Notes under the pieces: model-generated | Databases searched by the model: none | Told to the model about the DNA's origin: nothing | Seen by the model: only the letters and a program-made list of their open reading frames with translations | Part shown: positions 35,601-43,098 of the stretch, piece by piece | Layout: the number at the start of each line of letters is the position of its first letter | Position numbering within the stretch: the stretch's first letter is position 1 | Assembly: GCA_964629965.1 (NCBI GenBank) | Contig: CAZVRZ010000013.1 | Span: 1-55,876 of the forward strand | Direction: 5' to 3' | DNA length: 55,876 nucleotides | From: CAZVRZ01 sp964629965 | GTDB taxonomy: Bacteria > Chloroflexota > Anaerolineae > Anaerolineales > UBA4823 | Translations under genes and position numbers: made by a program

Positions 35601-37438
35601 TTGGATTCGGCCTGGACGGTTTTAGCTTGCTCTTGCACAACTCCTAAAGCATTGGTGACGGTAGAAGCTTGGGCGCTGACAATCATCGAACGGTTCAGTC
35701 CCCATAATCCCAAGATCATCATGATCAGAGCTGCCAAAACCATTGCAGATAGAATTCCCCAACGTAAACGTTCTCGACGCGTTCGTTCGGCATGTTCGGC
35801 CGCTTGGCTGGCATTGAGAAATTCAGCTTCTAGCGGGGATAAATCATCAAATTTTTGGTCAAGCGCGTCTTCCAATAATGCACCGCGCAGCAATGCGCCC
35901 TCATCACGTTTGTAATGTTCCCACTTTTCTGCTGAACGCGTCAGCCGCTGCCGTTCGCGAATCGCCTCGCGTTCTTGATCAAGCCAGCTAACCAACATCG
36001 GCCAATTTCGTACCAGGGCTTCATGGGCGACTTCAATTTGATCATCTTCCGGCGTGCCTCCATGCGTCAACCGTAATAAGCGGGCTTGAATGAATTTATC
36101 TAGGACGCGATCGATGCGATCGTGCGCCTCTGCCTTGACATAGAGTTCTTTGCGTCGGATGCGGCTGGATGTTATTTCCAGGCCTTCACCTGGCCGAACC
36201 AATCGTAATAGGATACGCCGGGCTGTGTTTTGTTCCTCTGGGATCAAATGATCATAGAATTCATCTGCAGAAGTCGCTAATGCCTGCCGTCCACCCCCAA
36301 GATGACGGAAGGCTTCCCAGGTTACGCGGTTGCGTTCGCGAAGATCCCATAGTTTGAGCAATGTGAATTGAAGCAAAGGCAAAGCGGCGGGCTCGCCCAA
36401 GATATCATTTAACAAAGCGTCTACGACACCTTCTTCAAGGTGCAAGCCAACACCGTTCGCCGGTTCTTCGATAGCCTGCCTGAGCTCGGCTGCATTGAGC
36501 GGCGTCACGCGTACCAGGTAGCGTTCAAATATTGGTTGAAAATCTGGCAGAAGAGCAAGTTTTGCCTCAAAATCTGTGCGTATAGTCAGTATTAGGCGAT
36601 TTCTGGGGGGGGCTTCGTTACCTGGATTTTCCCGTGCTACTACATACAGGTTATTAACAAAGGCCTGGCGCGTCTGGTTGTCGTCGCATAATGTGAACAA
36701 CTCTTCGAATTGGTCAATAACGATAACTACAGGAGCAGATGTTCGCTCCCGAATTAAATGCAACAGGTACTGAGAGTCTTGCAGAAAGGCGGCAGCATCT
36801 GGCGCACCAACAGGTTCTGATGGGTTTTCTTTGCCGGGAGGTAGGGCATGTAGTAATTTCAGCAATGCCTCTAATGGAGCTGAACCGGGTACGATAACAG
36901 GCAAGTAACACCAACTTTCACTGTTTTCCAGAGCCCCCCCTTTGAGTATCGGGATGAGCCCTGCCCTAACGATGGATGATTTGCCGCTTCCTGATGGACC
37001 CGTGACAACTAGGACAGTATTATTTTTAAGATGTTCGATCAGGCTCTTGATAAATTTTTGCCGGCCAAAAAATATGGCCGAATCAGCTTCGTCAAAGGCG
37101 GCCAGGCCTCGGTATGGACATAAAGAATCATCCAGCTCTGGCGCTAACATCGGGTCAAATTCTGCCAGGGCAGTTTCCGGAGCCTCTTGGTGGATGCGGA
37201 TCAGATGGGTAGACCAATAATCTAATAAGCTCTGTGCTGCCTGGCGTTCATCCTCTTGATCTAATAGCTCACCTGTTTGAACCCCGCGTCGAATGAACCC
37301 GAGGATCTTGTCGATGATGAGATGAATTTCTTTTTGTTCTCTTTGCAGGCGCAGCACATCGGTGTGCGCTGCCCGCATCGAATCGAAGGATTGAAACCGA
37401 TCTGTATCTTCGGTAATGTTGGTGGCATCTGCGTTCAT
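32648..37438 (-). CDS. nSTAND NTPase with membrane span, WD40 repeats and an embedded GH25 lysozyme domain
   Basis: A 1596-residue multidomain protein. The N-terminal helical part (~1-105) precedes an nSTAND1 NTPase opened by CPYRGLAAFDEADSAIFFGR, with Walker A GPSGSGKSS at 147-155 and Walker B VVIVIDQFEELF (Asp242). A membrane span lies at ~561-583, followed by an Ala/Gln/Thr-rich coiled coil (~590-700). About eight WD40 repeats run from ~740 to ~1110. A complete GH25 domain occupies ~1151-1355 (GIDVAWWTGSIDW; Asp1153, Asp1241 and Glu1243 in LDIE). Four more WD40 repeats and a family-typical tail (TPTEWQKYFPNEDYQETC) follow. STAND NTPases are switch proteins; GH25 cleaves peptidoglycan. With one span, WD40 and GH25 should be extracytoplasmic. 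The ATG overlaps the partner's stop (ATGA), with GGAG 6 bases upstream. Confidence 0.92.
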   Translation of the reverse strand: MNADATNITEDTDRFQSFDSMRAAHTDVLRLQREQKEIHLIIDKILGFIRRGVQTGELLDQEDERQAAQSLLDYWSTHLIRIHQEAPETALAEFDPMLAPELDDSLCPYRGLAAFDEADSAIFFGRQKFIKSLIEHLKNNTVLVVTGPSGSGKSSIVRAGLIPILKGGALENSESWCYLPVIVPGSAPLEALLKLLHALPPGKENPSEPVGAPDAAAFLQDSQYLLHLIRERTSAPVVIVIDQFEELFTLCDDNQTRQAFVNNLYVVARENPGNEAPPRNRLILTIRTDFEAKLALLPDFQPIFERYLVRVTPLNAAELRQAIEEPANGVGLHLEEGVVDALLNDILGEPAALPLLQFTLLKLWDLRERNRVTWEAFRHLGGGRQALATSADEFYDHLIPEEQNTARRILLRLVRPGEGLEITSSRIRRKELYVKAEAHDRIDRVLDKFIQARLLRLTHGGTPEDDQIEVAHEALVRNWPMLVSWLDQEREAIRERQRLTRSAEKWEHYKRDEGALLRGALLEDALDQKFDDLSPLEAEFLNASQAAEHAERTRRERLRWGILSAMVLAALIMMILGLWGLNRSMIVSAQASTVTNALGVVQEQAKTVQAESNSRATAEVHAIAQQGTAEAASTKAIEEKSAQETASSLAKAQHATAVAAITQIFQQQATVESERIRADQESQKALSNQLAEQALNLAGKQLDLALLLSLESLRIDEYSLASHGNLLNVLRANPRLRVYLRGHNSPVTGVAFNSQGDQIATIGVNGQILIWDAENGALVEDSYSMPYSAYHIAFHPTENWLLAGGCGKLDRSGNCEQGLMRFWNLDKPNSKAEERREHTAMVSSAVFGGRGRLVASGSADGVVIIWNSPTIAGVSDSKLLSITENKGDILSLAFDPMSYRLAAGDAGGLVIIHDTRSAITGDLAQPINILMQLSAQAGSINSLSWSPDGVYLAAGAEDGTILIWDTTKGILATNPLKRHTYGVTSVAFSPDGRYLASGSRDGMLILWDLSLVSKNKLENQPPSIPLTGHTDSILSVAFSPDGKQLASSGRDGVVILWYVYDPLLLGLLLDNSDNSVNGLAFSQDGNQLLVSRTDRSYVRWDAAQAIASNGAAWQQVGYSGQYPSQVQNIIPASENLYGLQIQEKQASEVKGIDVAWWTGSIDWPVVHRQGIRFAYIRATEGESNIDNSFQEYWQAARKAGILVGAYHYFHPAQDPEKQAKNFLEQASKLLKQEGSLPPVLDIELTEEIDINQMMENLRTWIKIVEAETGRKPVIYTSPVFWNQIFGGDSYIQASQSAPPPPLLGAEYPLFVAYYSAAQDPPLPTGWSSWSFWQYSDAGVLDGMESKVSLSRFNGSLEELQALALQAPAPTASESDISALTIKNLITNEPIGVSLPQLQASCAALHPSQKILAVGNANGTISFWDMEQGIQIGSLLYASGIDINSLAYSLDGRHLAAGLDDGTVIIWTPSEPNLPPAALKGHAGPVLSVAFSTDGRILATGGADAAIFLWDLQTFHNIGQALTMPGAAVTALAFNPPNTILAAGSADGRLVLWDIDPRSWQQQACELAARNLTPTEWQKYFPNEDYQETCIPNIPAS

Positions 37439-38619
37439 GTGATACTCCGCACAATATCTGCCAGCGGTTCGCCTATTTTTCTCAGTTCACCGCACAGTGT
37501 TTTTAGATGGTCATCAATTTGAAAAAAACGACTTCCGGCCTCGCGTTGAAATGAAAAAAAGGCTTTGCGTACTTTTACGGGATTATTTCCTTCTAGTGAA
37601 TCGTTAAGCGCTTGGCTAGATTTCTGAAGCGATTTGGCCCATTCTTCAGTGGATGGTACACACAAAGGATTGACTTTCTCTTTGACATCTTCCCAGGACA
37701 TCTCTAGTTCCATCAGGTCGGTATCTATCATTGAATTGATCCTGCGCAATTCGGTATCCAGAGATTGCCACCGATCGTGTTCTCCTAGTAATGGATCGAG
37801 GGTGTGCTGTATTCGAATCAGGGCATTTAAGCCGGATTCAAATAACTCCAGTTTGGATGTTACCTCTGGCGGCAGCAGATTACTTTGGGAGCGCAACGCC
37901 TCCAATGCCTGGAGCAATACCGGTAGCTGAAGCGAGTGAGCAGAGCCGATCAAGAGAGAATTTATGCGAACGGGTTCTGTAGTTAACAAACGTTTCAATC
38001 GCCAGATAGCCTTTTTCAACAACTTAACTGCTTGTTCGGGTGAGTGTGCGGCTAATTCCAGGGAGTTCTCTATCTCGTTCTGGATTTGGTTGAGTTCATT
38101 CAACCAGGAAAGGCTATTTTCGATGATCCTCTGCCGCGAAGACACACTTGCTAATTGTATGCTGATATCCTTCAGGTTATGTCCGTATACTTCGATCACT
38201 TCAGTTGTTCGCTCGTCTGGAAAGTAAGGTATCTCGCGTTGGATCGGCTCATAGCAGTGAAATTGAATTTGATGCAACAGATCATGTAATTCTTTATAAT
38301 CACTAAGGATATCTACTTGCTCACATGCCACTTGAAAAACCGCTCGAAAGGAGGCGGCGGTGTCGCGTAGAGCCTGCGACGTTTTTACGATCTCGTTGAT
38401 AGCTCTTAATCCATCACCCGCCCGCAGACCGATATTCACGATAGCGCCAGAGTCAAAACTATAAATATTTCCATCGGCAATATTTACTCTGCCGCCGCTT
38501 TCCACCCCAATATCTCCAGTGGAGATGTTAGTATTTTTATCGCCGCTAAATACATCTCCTTGAATGTTGGCAGTATCGCCCAATTCGAGAGGTTGACCGG
38601 ACTCTTCAAGCATAATCAT
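37435..38619 (-). CDS. Coiled-coil partner protein with polar strand-repeat N-terminus
   Basis: The 394 residues start with short polar repeats (TANIQGDVFSGDKNTNISTGDIG, then GGRVNIADGNIYSFDSG), split here around their Gly/Asp turns. Segments of the form I-x-G-D-V-x-x-G-D-K are common at the N-termini of proteins linked to bacterial STAND/NACHT signalling. The remaining ~320 residues are almost all helix with heptad-like spacing, and there is no membrane span. It is the first gene of a two-gene operon and overlaps the nSTAND-GH25 gene by 4 bases. A role as sensor, adaptor or regulator of the nSTAND protein is inferred from position. ATG codons at 38619 and 38613 are both possible and neither has a ribosome site. 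Confidence 0.7.
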   Translation of the reverse strand: MIMLEESGQPLELGDTANIQGDVFSGDKNTNISTGDIGVESGGRVNIADGNIYSFDSGAIVNIGLRAGDGLRAINEIVKTSQALRDTAASFRAVFQVACEQVDILSDYKELHDLLHQIQFHCYEPIQREIPYFPDERTTEVIEVYGHNLKDISIQLASVSSRQRIIENSLSWLNELNQIQNEIENSLELAAHSPEQAVKLLKKAIWRLKRLLTTEPVRINSLLIGSAHSLQLPVLLQALEALRSQSNLLPPEVTSKLELFESGLNALIRIQHTLDPLLGEHDRWQSLDTELRRINSMIDTDLMELEMSWEDVKEKVNPLCVPSTEEWAKSLQKSSQALNDSLEGNNPVKVRKAFFSFQREAGSRFFQIDDHLKTLCGELRKIGEPLADIVRSIT

Positions 38620-38672
38620 TTTAGGTTAAAATTATTCTAACATAGGAGTTTCAAAAACAGTGTTGGGGATTG

Positions 38673-38678
38673 TATAAT
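38673..38678 (+). promoter_or_regulatory. Possible -10 element upstream of the zinc-ribbon/propeller gene
   Basis: A perfect TATAAT lies ~83 bases before the ATG at 38761, with a weak -35 (TTTCAA at 38649-38654, spacing 18). It sits in the divergent intergenic region shared with the nSTAND operon. Confidence 0.3.
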
Positions 38679-38760
38679 TGTTTTTAAGAGTTATTATTAC
38701 AGCCGGACAGTGTAAACTGCAACCAATTTTTCGAGTATTTTCTGTTCATTAGGAAAACCA

Positions 38761-40350
38761 ATGGAAACTTTTACCCTAAATTGTTCATCTTGTGGTGCTC
38801 CTTTGAATTTTGATGAAGATCCTGGCCGTATTGTTCGGTGTCCTTATTGTAGGAATGTGATATTGATCTCATCAGGACTTCAGAAAGAAATTACCGATCT
38901 AGATGAGAAAGATCGGGAAATCGAACCTAAGGCGACTGTCCGAGTCTCTCCAGTTTTCGATATTCCAACCAGAATGGGCGAAATAACAGCCTTGGCTCAT
39001 GCAGGAAAAAGAATTGAAGCAATAAAACGTTTTCGTGAATCATTTGCTGTTAGCCTGAAAGAGGCAAAAACGATCGTTGAGGTGTTGGAAGTGGGTGGAA
39101 CGGTCAATGTTGACAATTTACCATTGGTTCATTCGACTCATATAAAGGCTACTGTACTTGACCAGCAAACCACGAATCGAATTCGCCAATTGTTGAGTGC
39201 TGGAAATAAACTTGACGCGATCAAAGTATACCGTGGCGCTACAGGAGTGGGGCTAAAAGAAGCCAGGGATGTGATCGATGCTATGGATGCCGGTTTAAAG
39301 ATGATGGATGCAATGGGAGCGAATGCTCCTGCCGAGGTGCATTGGCCTGCAATTACAGAACGTACGATCAAGACAGCCACCGTCGCCGCAGGTGGCATTG
39401 GTCTTAGCGCCGGTTGTTTGGGGATTGGATTAACGGTTCTCATTGTGCTAATTACACTTGTTCCTATCCTGGTTGTGATGACTTTTCGAGGAAACCCTTT
39501 GTACGCACCTTGGGCTAAGATCAATCCCCTTGCCCCGGCTCGTCTCTTGGATTCATTTGGCCAAGAAGGAAAAGCTCCGGGGGAATTTGATGATGCACGA
39601 ACGATTGCGTTGGATAGTCAATATATTTACGTTAGTGAATATGAAGCAACTTATGTAAACGTTTTTGATCTTGAGGGGAGTTTCGTCGCTCGTTGGAAGC
39701 CGGAATTTGACAACATTTATTCATCTTATGTTTATGCCTTATCTGCAGATAATCAAGGAGGAATCTATGCCGCCTCGGTTTCTGCCTTATACCATTTCAA
39801 CGGCTACGATGGTAAGCCGATCGGGAAATTAGTTCACCCTGATGGAGCTACTCCTACCGATTTGGTGATCACAGCCGATGGTATGGTTATCTCGGCATGG
39901 TATGGAAAACAAGATGATATCGTTCGTTTTCGTTCGGATGGGTCGATCGATTTGATAATCCAGAATGTGGTCAGCTCTGTTACAGGAGATATAGCCATGG
40001 ATGTCAAGGTAGCCGTTGATAACCCGGGAAATATCTATGCCTTATGCTCTACGCAGGGCGTTGTTGTGAAATATTCTTCGGATGGCAAGTCGGGTTCCGT
40101 TTTTTATAAAGTTAATGATGAGGATGATGAAATTTCAGAATGGATCTATGATATTGCTGCTGATAACTGGGGATCACTTTATCTTAGCGATTGGAATGAT
40201 ATTAAGATCTATCGACCCGATGCCAGCTATTCTGACCAAATATCCGCCAGTGGGTTTGTGTATGATATGGCTTTTGACCCGCTGGGAAGGCTTTATATTC
40301 TGACAAATGATGCCAGGGTTTCGTGGTGGAAGATCATGACGGATAAATAG
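38761..40350 (+). CDS. Zinc-ribbon, L7/L12-like, membrane and beta-propeller protein
   Basis: A 529-residue mosaic. Residues 8-30 form a zinc ribbon (Cys8, Cys11, Cys27, Cys30). Two repeats at ~78-112 and ~144-178 resemble the C-terminal helix-turn of ribosomal protein L7/L12 (AGNKLDAIKVYRGATG, then VGLKEARDVIDAM). A hydrophobic span lies at ~213-243. The C-terminal ~265 residues are an NHL/SMP-30-like propeller (PGEFDDARTIALDSQYIYVSE, GGIYAASVSALYHFNG and DIAADNWGSLYLSDW). The propeller should be outside and the zinc ribbon inside. AGGA lies 6 bases before the ATG. It is divergent from the nSTAND operon and followed by another propeller-like lipoprotein. Function unknown. Confidence 0.8.
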   Translation: METFTLNCSSCGAPLNFDEDPGRIVRCPYCRNVILISSGLQKEITDLDEKDREIEPKATVRVSPVFDIPTRMGEITALAHAGKRIEAIKRFRESFAVSLKEAKTIVEVLEVGGTVNVDNLPLVHSTHIKATVLDQQTTNRIRQLLSAGNKLDAIKVYRGATGVGLKEARDVIDAMDAGLKMMDAMGANAPAEVHWPAITERTIKTATVAAGGIGLSAGCLGIGLTVLIVLITLVPILVVMTFRGNPLYAPWAKINPLAPARLLDSFGQEGKAPGEFDDARTIALDSQYIYVSEYEATYVNVFDLEGSFVARWKPEFDNIYSSYVYALSADNQGGIYAASVSALYHFNGYDGKPIGKLVHPDGATPTDLVITADGMVISAWYGKQDDIVRFRSDGSIDLIIQNVVSSVTGDIAMDVKVAVDNPGNIYALCSTQGVVVKYSSDGKSGSVFYKVNDEDDEISEWIYDIAADNWGSLYLSDWNDIKIYRPDASYSDQISASGFVYDMAFDPLGRLYILTNDARVSWWKIMTDK

Positions 40351-40420
40351 ATCAAATTCCGATTTCAAACCAGGAACAAACGAATAAGTTCGAGCGTCTA
40401 TATTCGAATGGATAATAATT

Positions 40421-41866
40421 ATGCCTAAATCGAAGAATAGATCATCGCGCCCCTCACTCGTTATCTTGATGCTTTTTGCGCTTACTGTGCTCGTTGCTTG
40501 TCGCCGGTATCATGATCAAGCGTTTGTGGCTGAAGGTGATAAAATCGTTATCACTGAAATTCCATCATCGTCATTAGGCCAAAACAACCCATCCAAAACT
40601 GCACTTGTCCCAACCGCAACTCAGACTCCTCAAATTCCTGGCGCTCGTGAAATAGAGTATATGATTGTGTTGGATGGCAACTTGCTCAAGGTATTGCCGG
40701 GCGACCAGGGTTTACTGGTGAAACGGTACAGAAGCTTGCATCATTTGAGTTGGCCTCCACAAGCGGATGAAATCTCTCCCCCTTTAGAGCTTGGATTTGT
40801 AGATGGAGGTTGCCAGATTTTAGATGGCACTGTAGCTGAACTGCGAAGGATATATGATTCTGGCGATTCAAAAGTTCAGATAGAAATGTGGCAATGGCCT
40901 GCTCCGGAATTACAGATAACTCCGATTTTCTCGCGCACTCTCCACATCGATGATGTTACGCCTCAGAGCAAGATCGTTGTTAGTAATAGTGGGCATTGGC
41001 TGGTCGTTGAAACCTCCGATGTAATGATCTGGGATCTAAACGACCCACAAGATGCGCCCATCCTGCGGTTGCCCAATAATAAATTCATTGCTTTTAGTTA
41101 TGCTGAGCGCTGGTTATTATTGCAAAGGCCAGATGGTTCATCTCTTGCTTTCGTGAGCCTGGAGAATAGCAAAGGGGCGATTGGATCCCATACTGTTGAG
41201 TTATCCGTATGGGGACAAGATGTCAGTGCGATAACTTCATGGGAGTTGGATGAGTCAGGTAGGTGGCTTTTTCAGTTGGATCAGGATGGGCAGAGCTGGC
41301 TTTATGACCTCACTTCTACAGAGCTTGCAACCTCAAAAAGATCGTTGGGAATAACTGCATTTGAGTTCTACGATGTTCAGTTTTCCCCTCCATGTGACTT
41401 AGAACAACCCTGTGTTCAGTGGTTTGCTGCAATTTATGGTCAAGATCAGATAACGCTCTGGGCATTGAATGATTCGGGTAGAACATTCTCGTGGCAGTCT
41501 TTTATTGCAATCTGGAAATTGTATTTTGATACCCAAGGAATGTGGTTGGCTGTGATTGAAGAAAGAGATGGTGTCCTTTTTGACCTTTCACAACCAAAAA
41601 CTGGTACTATTCCTCTGGTGACGGATATGGATGTGCGGAAAATGCAAGCCGGAGTTGTGAGTCGTGATGGTCATTGGATCGCGGTGTCTGGAAAAGAAAA
41701 AGGCGTTGTTTCTAGCAGGTTAATGATATGGGATGCCAGCCAGAAGAATGCAAAGCCAATGATACTAGGAGAAATTTCGGAAGCGACGCGTGTACTTTTT
41801 TCCCAAAATGGAGCTTGGGTTCTTGTAACCGCAGTTAACGAGAGTTATATATTCCCTTTGCCGTAA
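40421..41866 (+). CDS. WD40-like beta-propeller lipoprotein
   Basis: The 481 residues begin with a basic stretch and a lipoprotein signal ending LVAC (Cys27). A Thr/Pro linker and WD40-like blades follow: SNSGHWLVVETSDVMIWDLND, AVSGKEKGVVSSRLMIWDAS, and VLFSQNGAWVLVTAVNESYIF. Blades are irregular, and the closing strand motif (xWD) appears twice. It should be anchored outside the membrane. It lies 70 bases after the zinc-ribbon/propeller gene on the same strand and has no clear ribosome site. Together with the nSTAND protein it makes a run of three propeller-bearing envelope proteins, which suggests joint work at the cell surface. Confidence 0.75.
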   Translation: MPKSKNRSSRPSLVILMLFALTVLVACRRYHDQAFVAEGDKIVITEIPSSSLGQNNPSKTALVPTATQTPQIPGAREIEYMIVLDGNLLKVLPGDQGLLVKRYRSLHHLSWPPQADEISPPLELGFVDGGCQILDGTVAELRRIYDSGDSKVQIEMWQWPAPELQITPIFSRTLHIDDVTPQSKIVVSNSGHWLVVETSDVMIWDLNDPQDAPILRLPNNKFIAFSYAERWLLLQRPDGSSLAFVSLENSKGAIGSHTVELSVWGQDVSAITSWELDESGRWLFQLDQDGQSWLYDLTSTELATSKRSLGITAFEFYDVQFSPPCDLEQPCVQWFAAIYGQDQITLWALNDSGRTFSWQSFIAIWKLYFDTQGMWLAVIEERDGVLFDLSQPKTGTIPLVTDMDVRKMQAGVVSRDGHWIAVSGKEKGVVSSRLMIWDASQKNAKPMILGEISEATRVLFSQNGAWVLVTAVNESYIFPLP

Positions 41867-41894
41867 TGAAATAAGTCTCTAGTAATTGATTCGA

Positions 41895-42932
41895 TCAATG
41901 TCTCTCGCAAGCTACCAGGAAGGGGTTTTGCCCGAATAGACTGATCTCCCTTTTATCTATTAAGCTCAGTTGCTGATGGATGATCAATTCAGGCAAACTG
42001 GTCAGTAACACAGCTCGCCTGTTGGGCTTAAGAATTCTTACAATTTCGTTGATCGTTTCATGGTAGAAGGAAGATAAATCGTTGTTAATTGCCACCTGAC
42101 GGCCCCATGGCAGGTTGACCGCCACACCATCGATGCACTCATTTGCCAAAGGCAGGCGGCGAGCATCCCATAACTGGAAAGTTAGTTCAAGGTTCGCCTC
42201 TCGGGCATTTGCGTGAGCTGCCTGTAACGCACCCGGATCAATATCGCCACCCAAAGTGCACAGCCCTCCTGCACTTGCTTCGATGGGGATCGTGCCAGCG
42301 CCGCAACAGGGATCGCACAATATGCCTCCATAAGCCGGAAAAGCCAGGCGCACCATCGCTGCAGCTACTGGCGGCTTTAGCGATCCTGTTACGTGGGTAT
42401 GCTTGTATGGCCGTTTGTATAGAGGATTGACTCCTACCCGTAAACCTATCCAGGCTAGTTCGTGTTCGATGAACAGGCGAAGATTGATATCGGTTTTATG
42501 TTCTTCTGGTAGATAATTCCATGCATAATGAGGCGCTAAACCTTGCCAGACAGCTTCTTTGATCTCTTCAGTATTGTAGTTGCGTTTTCCCACAAAGTTG
42601 GCCGTAATGGATAAGCTGGGATGTTTTGCAATCCCCCTTAGTGATGAAAGCAGTGCTATCGCAGTATCGAGATTTAGGTGCGCGCTGTTAGTTTGGATGC
42701 ATTCTAGGGCGCTCCGTTGCCGTACAATGCCATCCCATCTGGCAATTTCCAGAAAAATATCATCTATTGTCTGTAGATTCTCTAGTGCAGCCAGTCCTCC
42801 AAAGTAGTCAGCAAAAATTTTACGATAAGTAACCTGTTGTATCGTCATACCTGCTAACCTGGACATTTCGTCTGCACTGATTGATTCGATCCCGCGCGTT
42901 GTCAATGCGAATATTTTTATCATGCCAAACAT
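41895..42932 (-). CDS. THUMP-domain RNA methyltransferase (TrmN/Trm14-like)
   Basis: The 345-residue protein has an N-terminal THUMP/ferredoxin-like region (residues ~1-155) that binds RNA. A Rossmann methyltransferase domain follows: KRPYKHTHVTGSLKPPVAAA, motif I DPCCGAGTIPIEA around residue 207, GGDIDPGALQAA, and the catalytic-type loop NLPWG around 273. Relatives methylate guanine N2 in tRNA or 23S rRNA. NLPWG is a variant of NPPY also seen in Trm14/TrmN-like enzymes, so tRNA G6 methylation is a reasonable guess. It is alone on this strand and divergent from the SsnA-like gene. Confidence 0.88.
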   Translation of the reverse strand: MFGMIKIFALTTRGIESISADEMSRLAGMTIQQVTYRKIFADYFGGLAALENLQTIDDIFLEIARWDGIVRQRSALECIQTNSAHLNLDTAIALLSSLRGIAKHPSLSITANFVGKRNYNTEEIKEAVWQGLAPHYAWNYLPEEHKTDINLRLFIEHELAWIGLRVGVNPLYKRPYKHTHVTGSLKPPVAAAMVRLAFPAYGGILCDPCCGAGTIPIEASAGGLCTLGGDIDPGALQAAHANAREANLELTFQLWDARRLPLANECIDGVAVNLPWGRQVAINNDLSSFYHETINEIVRILKPNRRAVLLTSLPELIIHQQLSLIDKREISLFGQNPFLVACERH

Positions 42933-43000
42933 CCTTGTAAACCATCTATAAAAAACTGTCTTTGCATTATATAATTAACACGAGTTTAAGATCAGGATTT

Positions 43001-43041
43001 TGGAGGTATTTGTGGCCCCGGAACCGTCTAAAATACCTCCA
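43001..43041. repeat. 11-bp perfect inverted repeat upstream of the SsnA-like gene
   Basis: TGGAGGTATTT (43001-43011) and AAATACCTCCA (43031-43041) are perfect complements separated by 19 bases, in the intergenic region of divergent genes and 57 bases before the SsnA-like ATG. No U-run follows. It could be an operator for a dimeric repressor or a 5'-UTR hairpin. On the plus strand the left arm also holds a GGAGG sequence. Confidence 0.6.
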
Positions 43042-43098
43042 GTATTCTGTTTTCAGGCAAACTGGCTTGCATGATTATATTCTGGAAGGCAATCGGAT

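Noticed and set aside
41885..41899. Palindrome ATTGAT-TCG-ATCAAT as a terminator
   Set aside because: The stem is only 6 bp, it overlaps the methyltransferase stop region, and no T-run follows.
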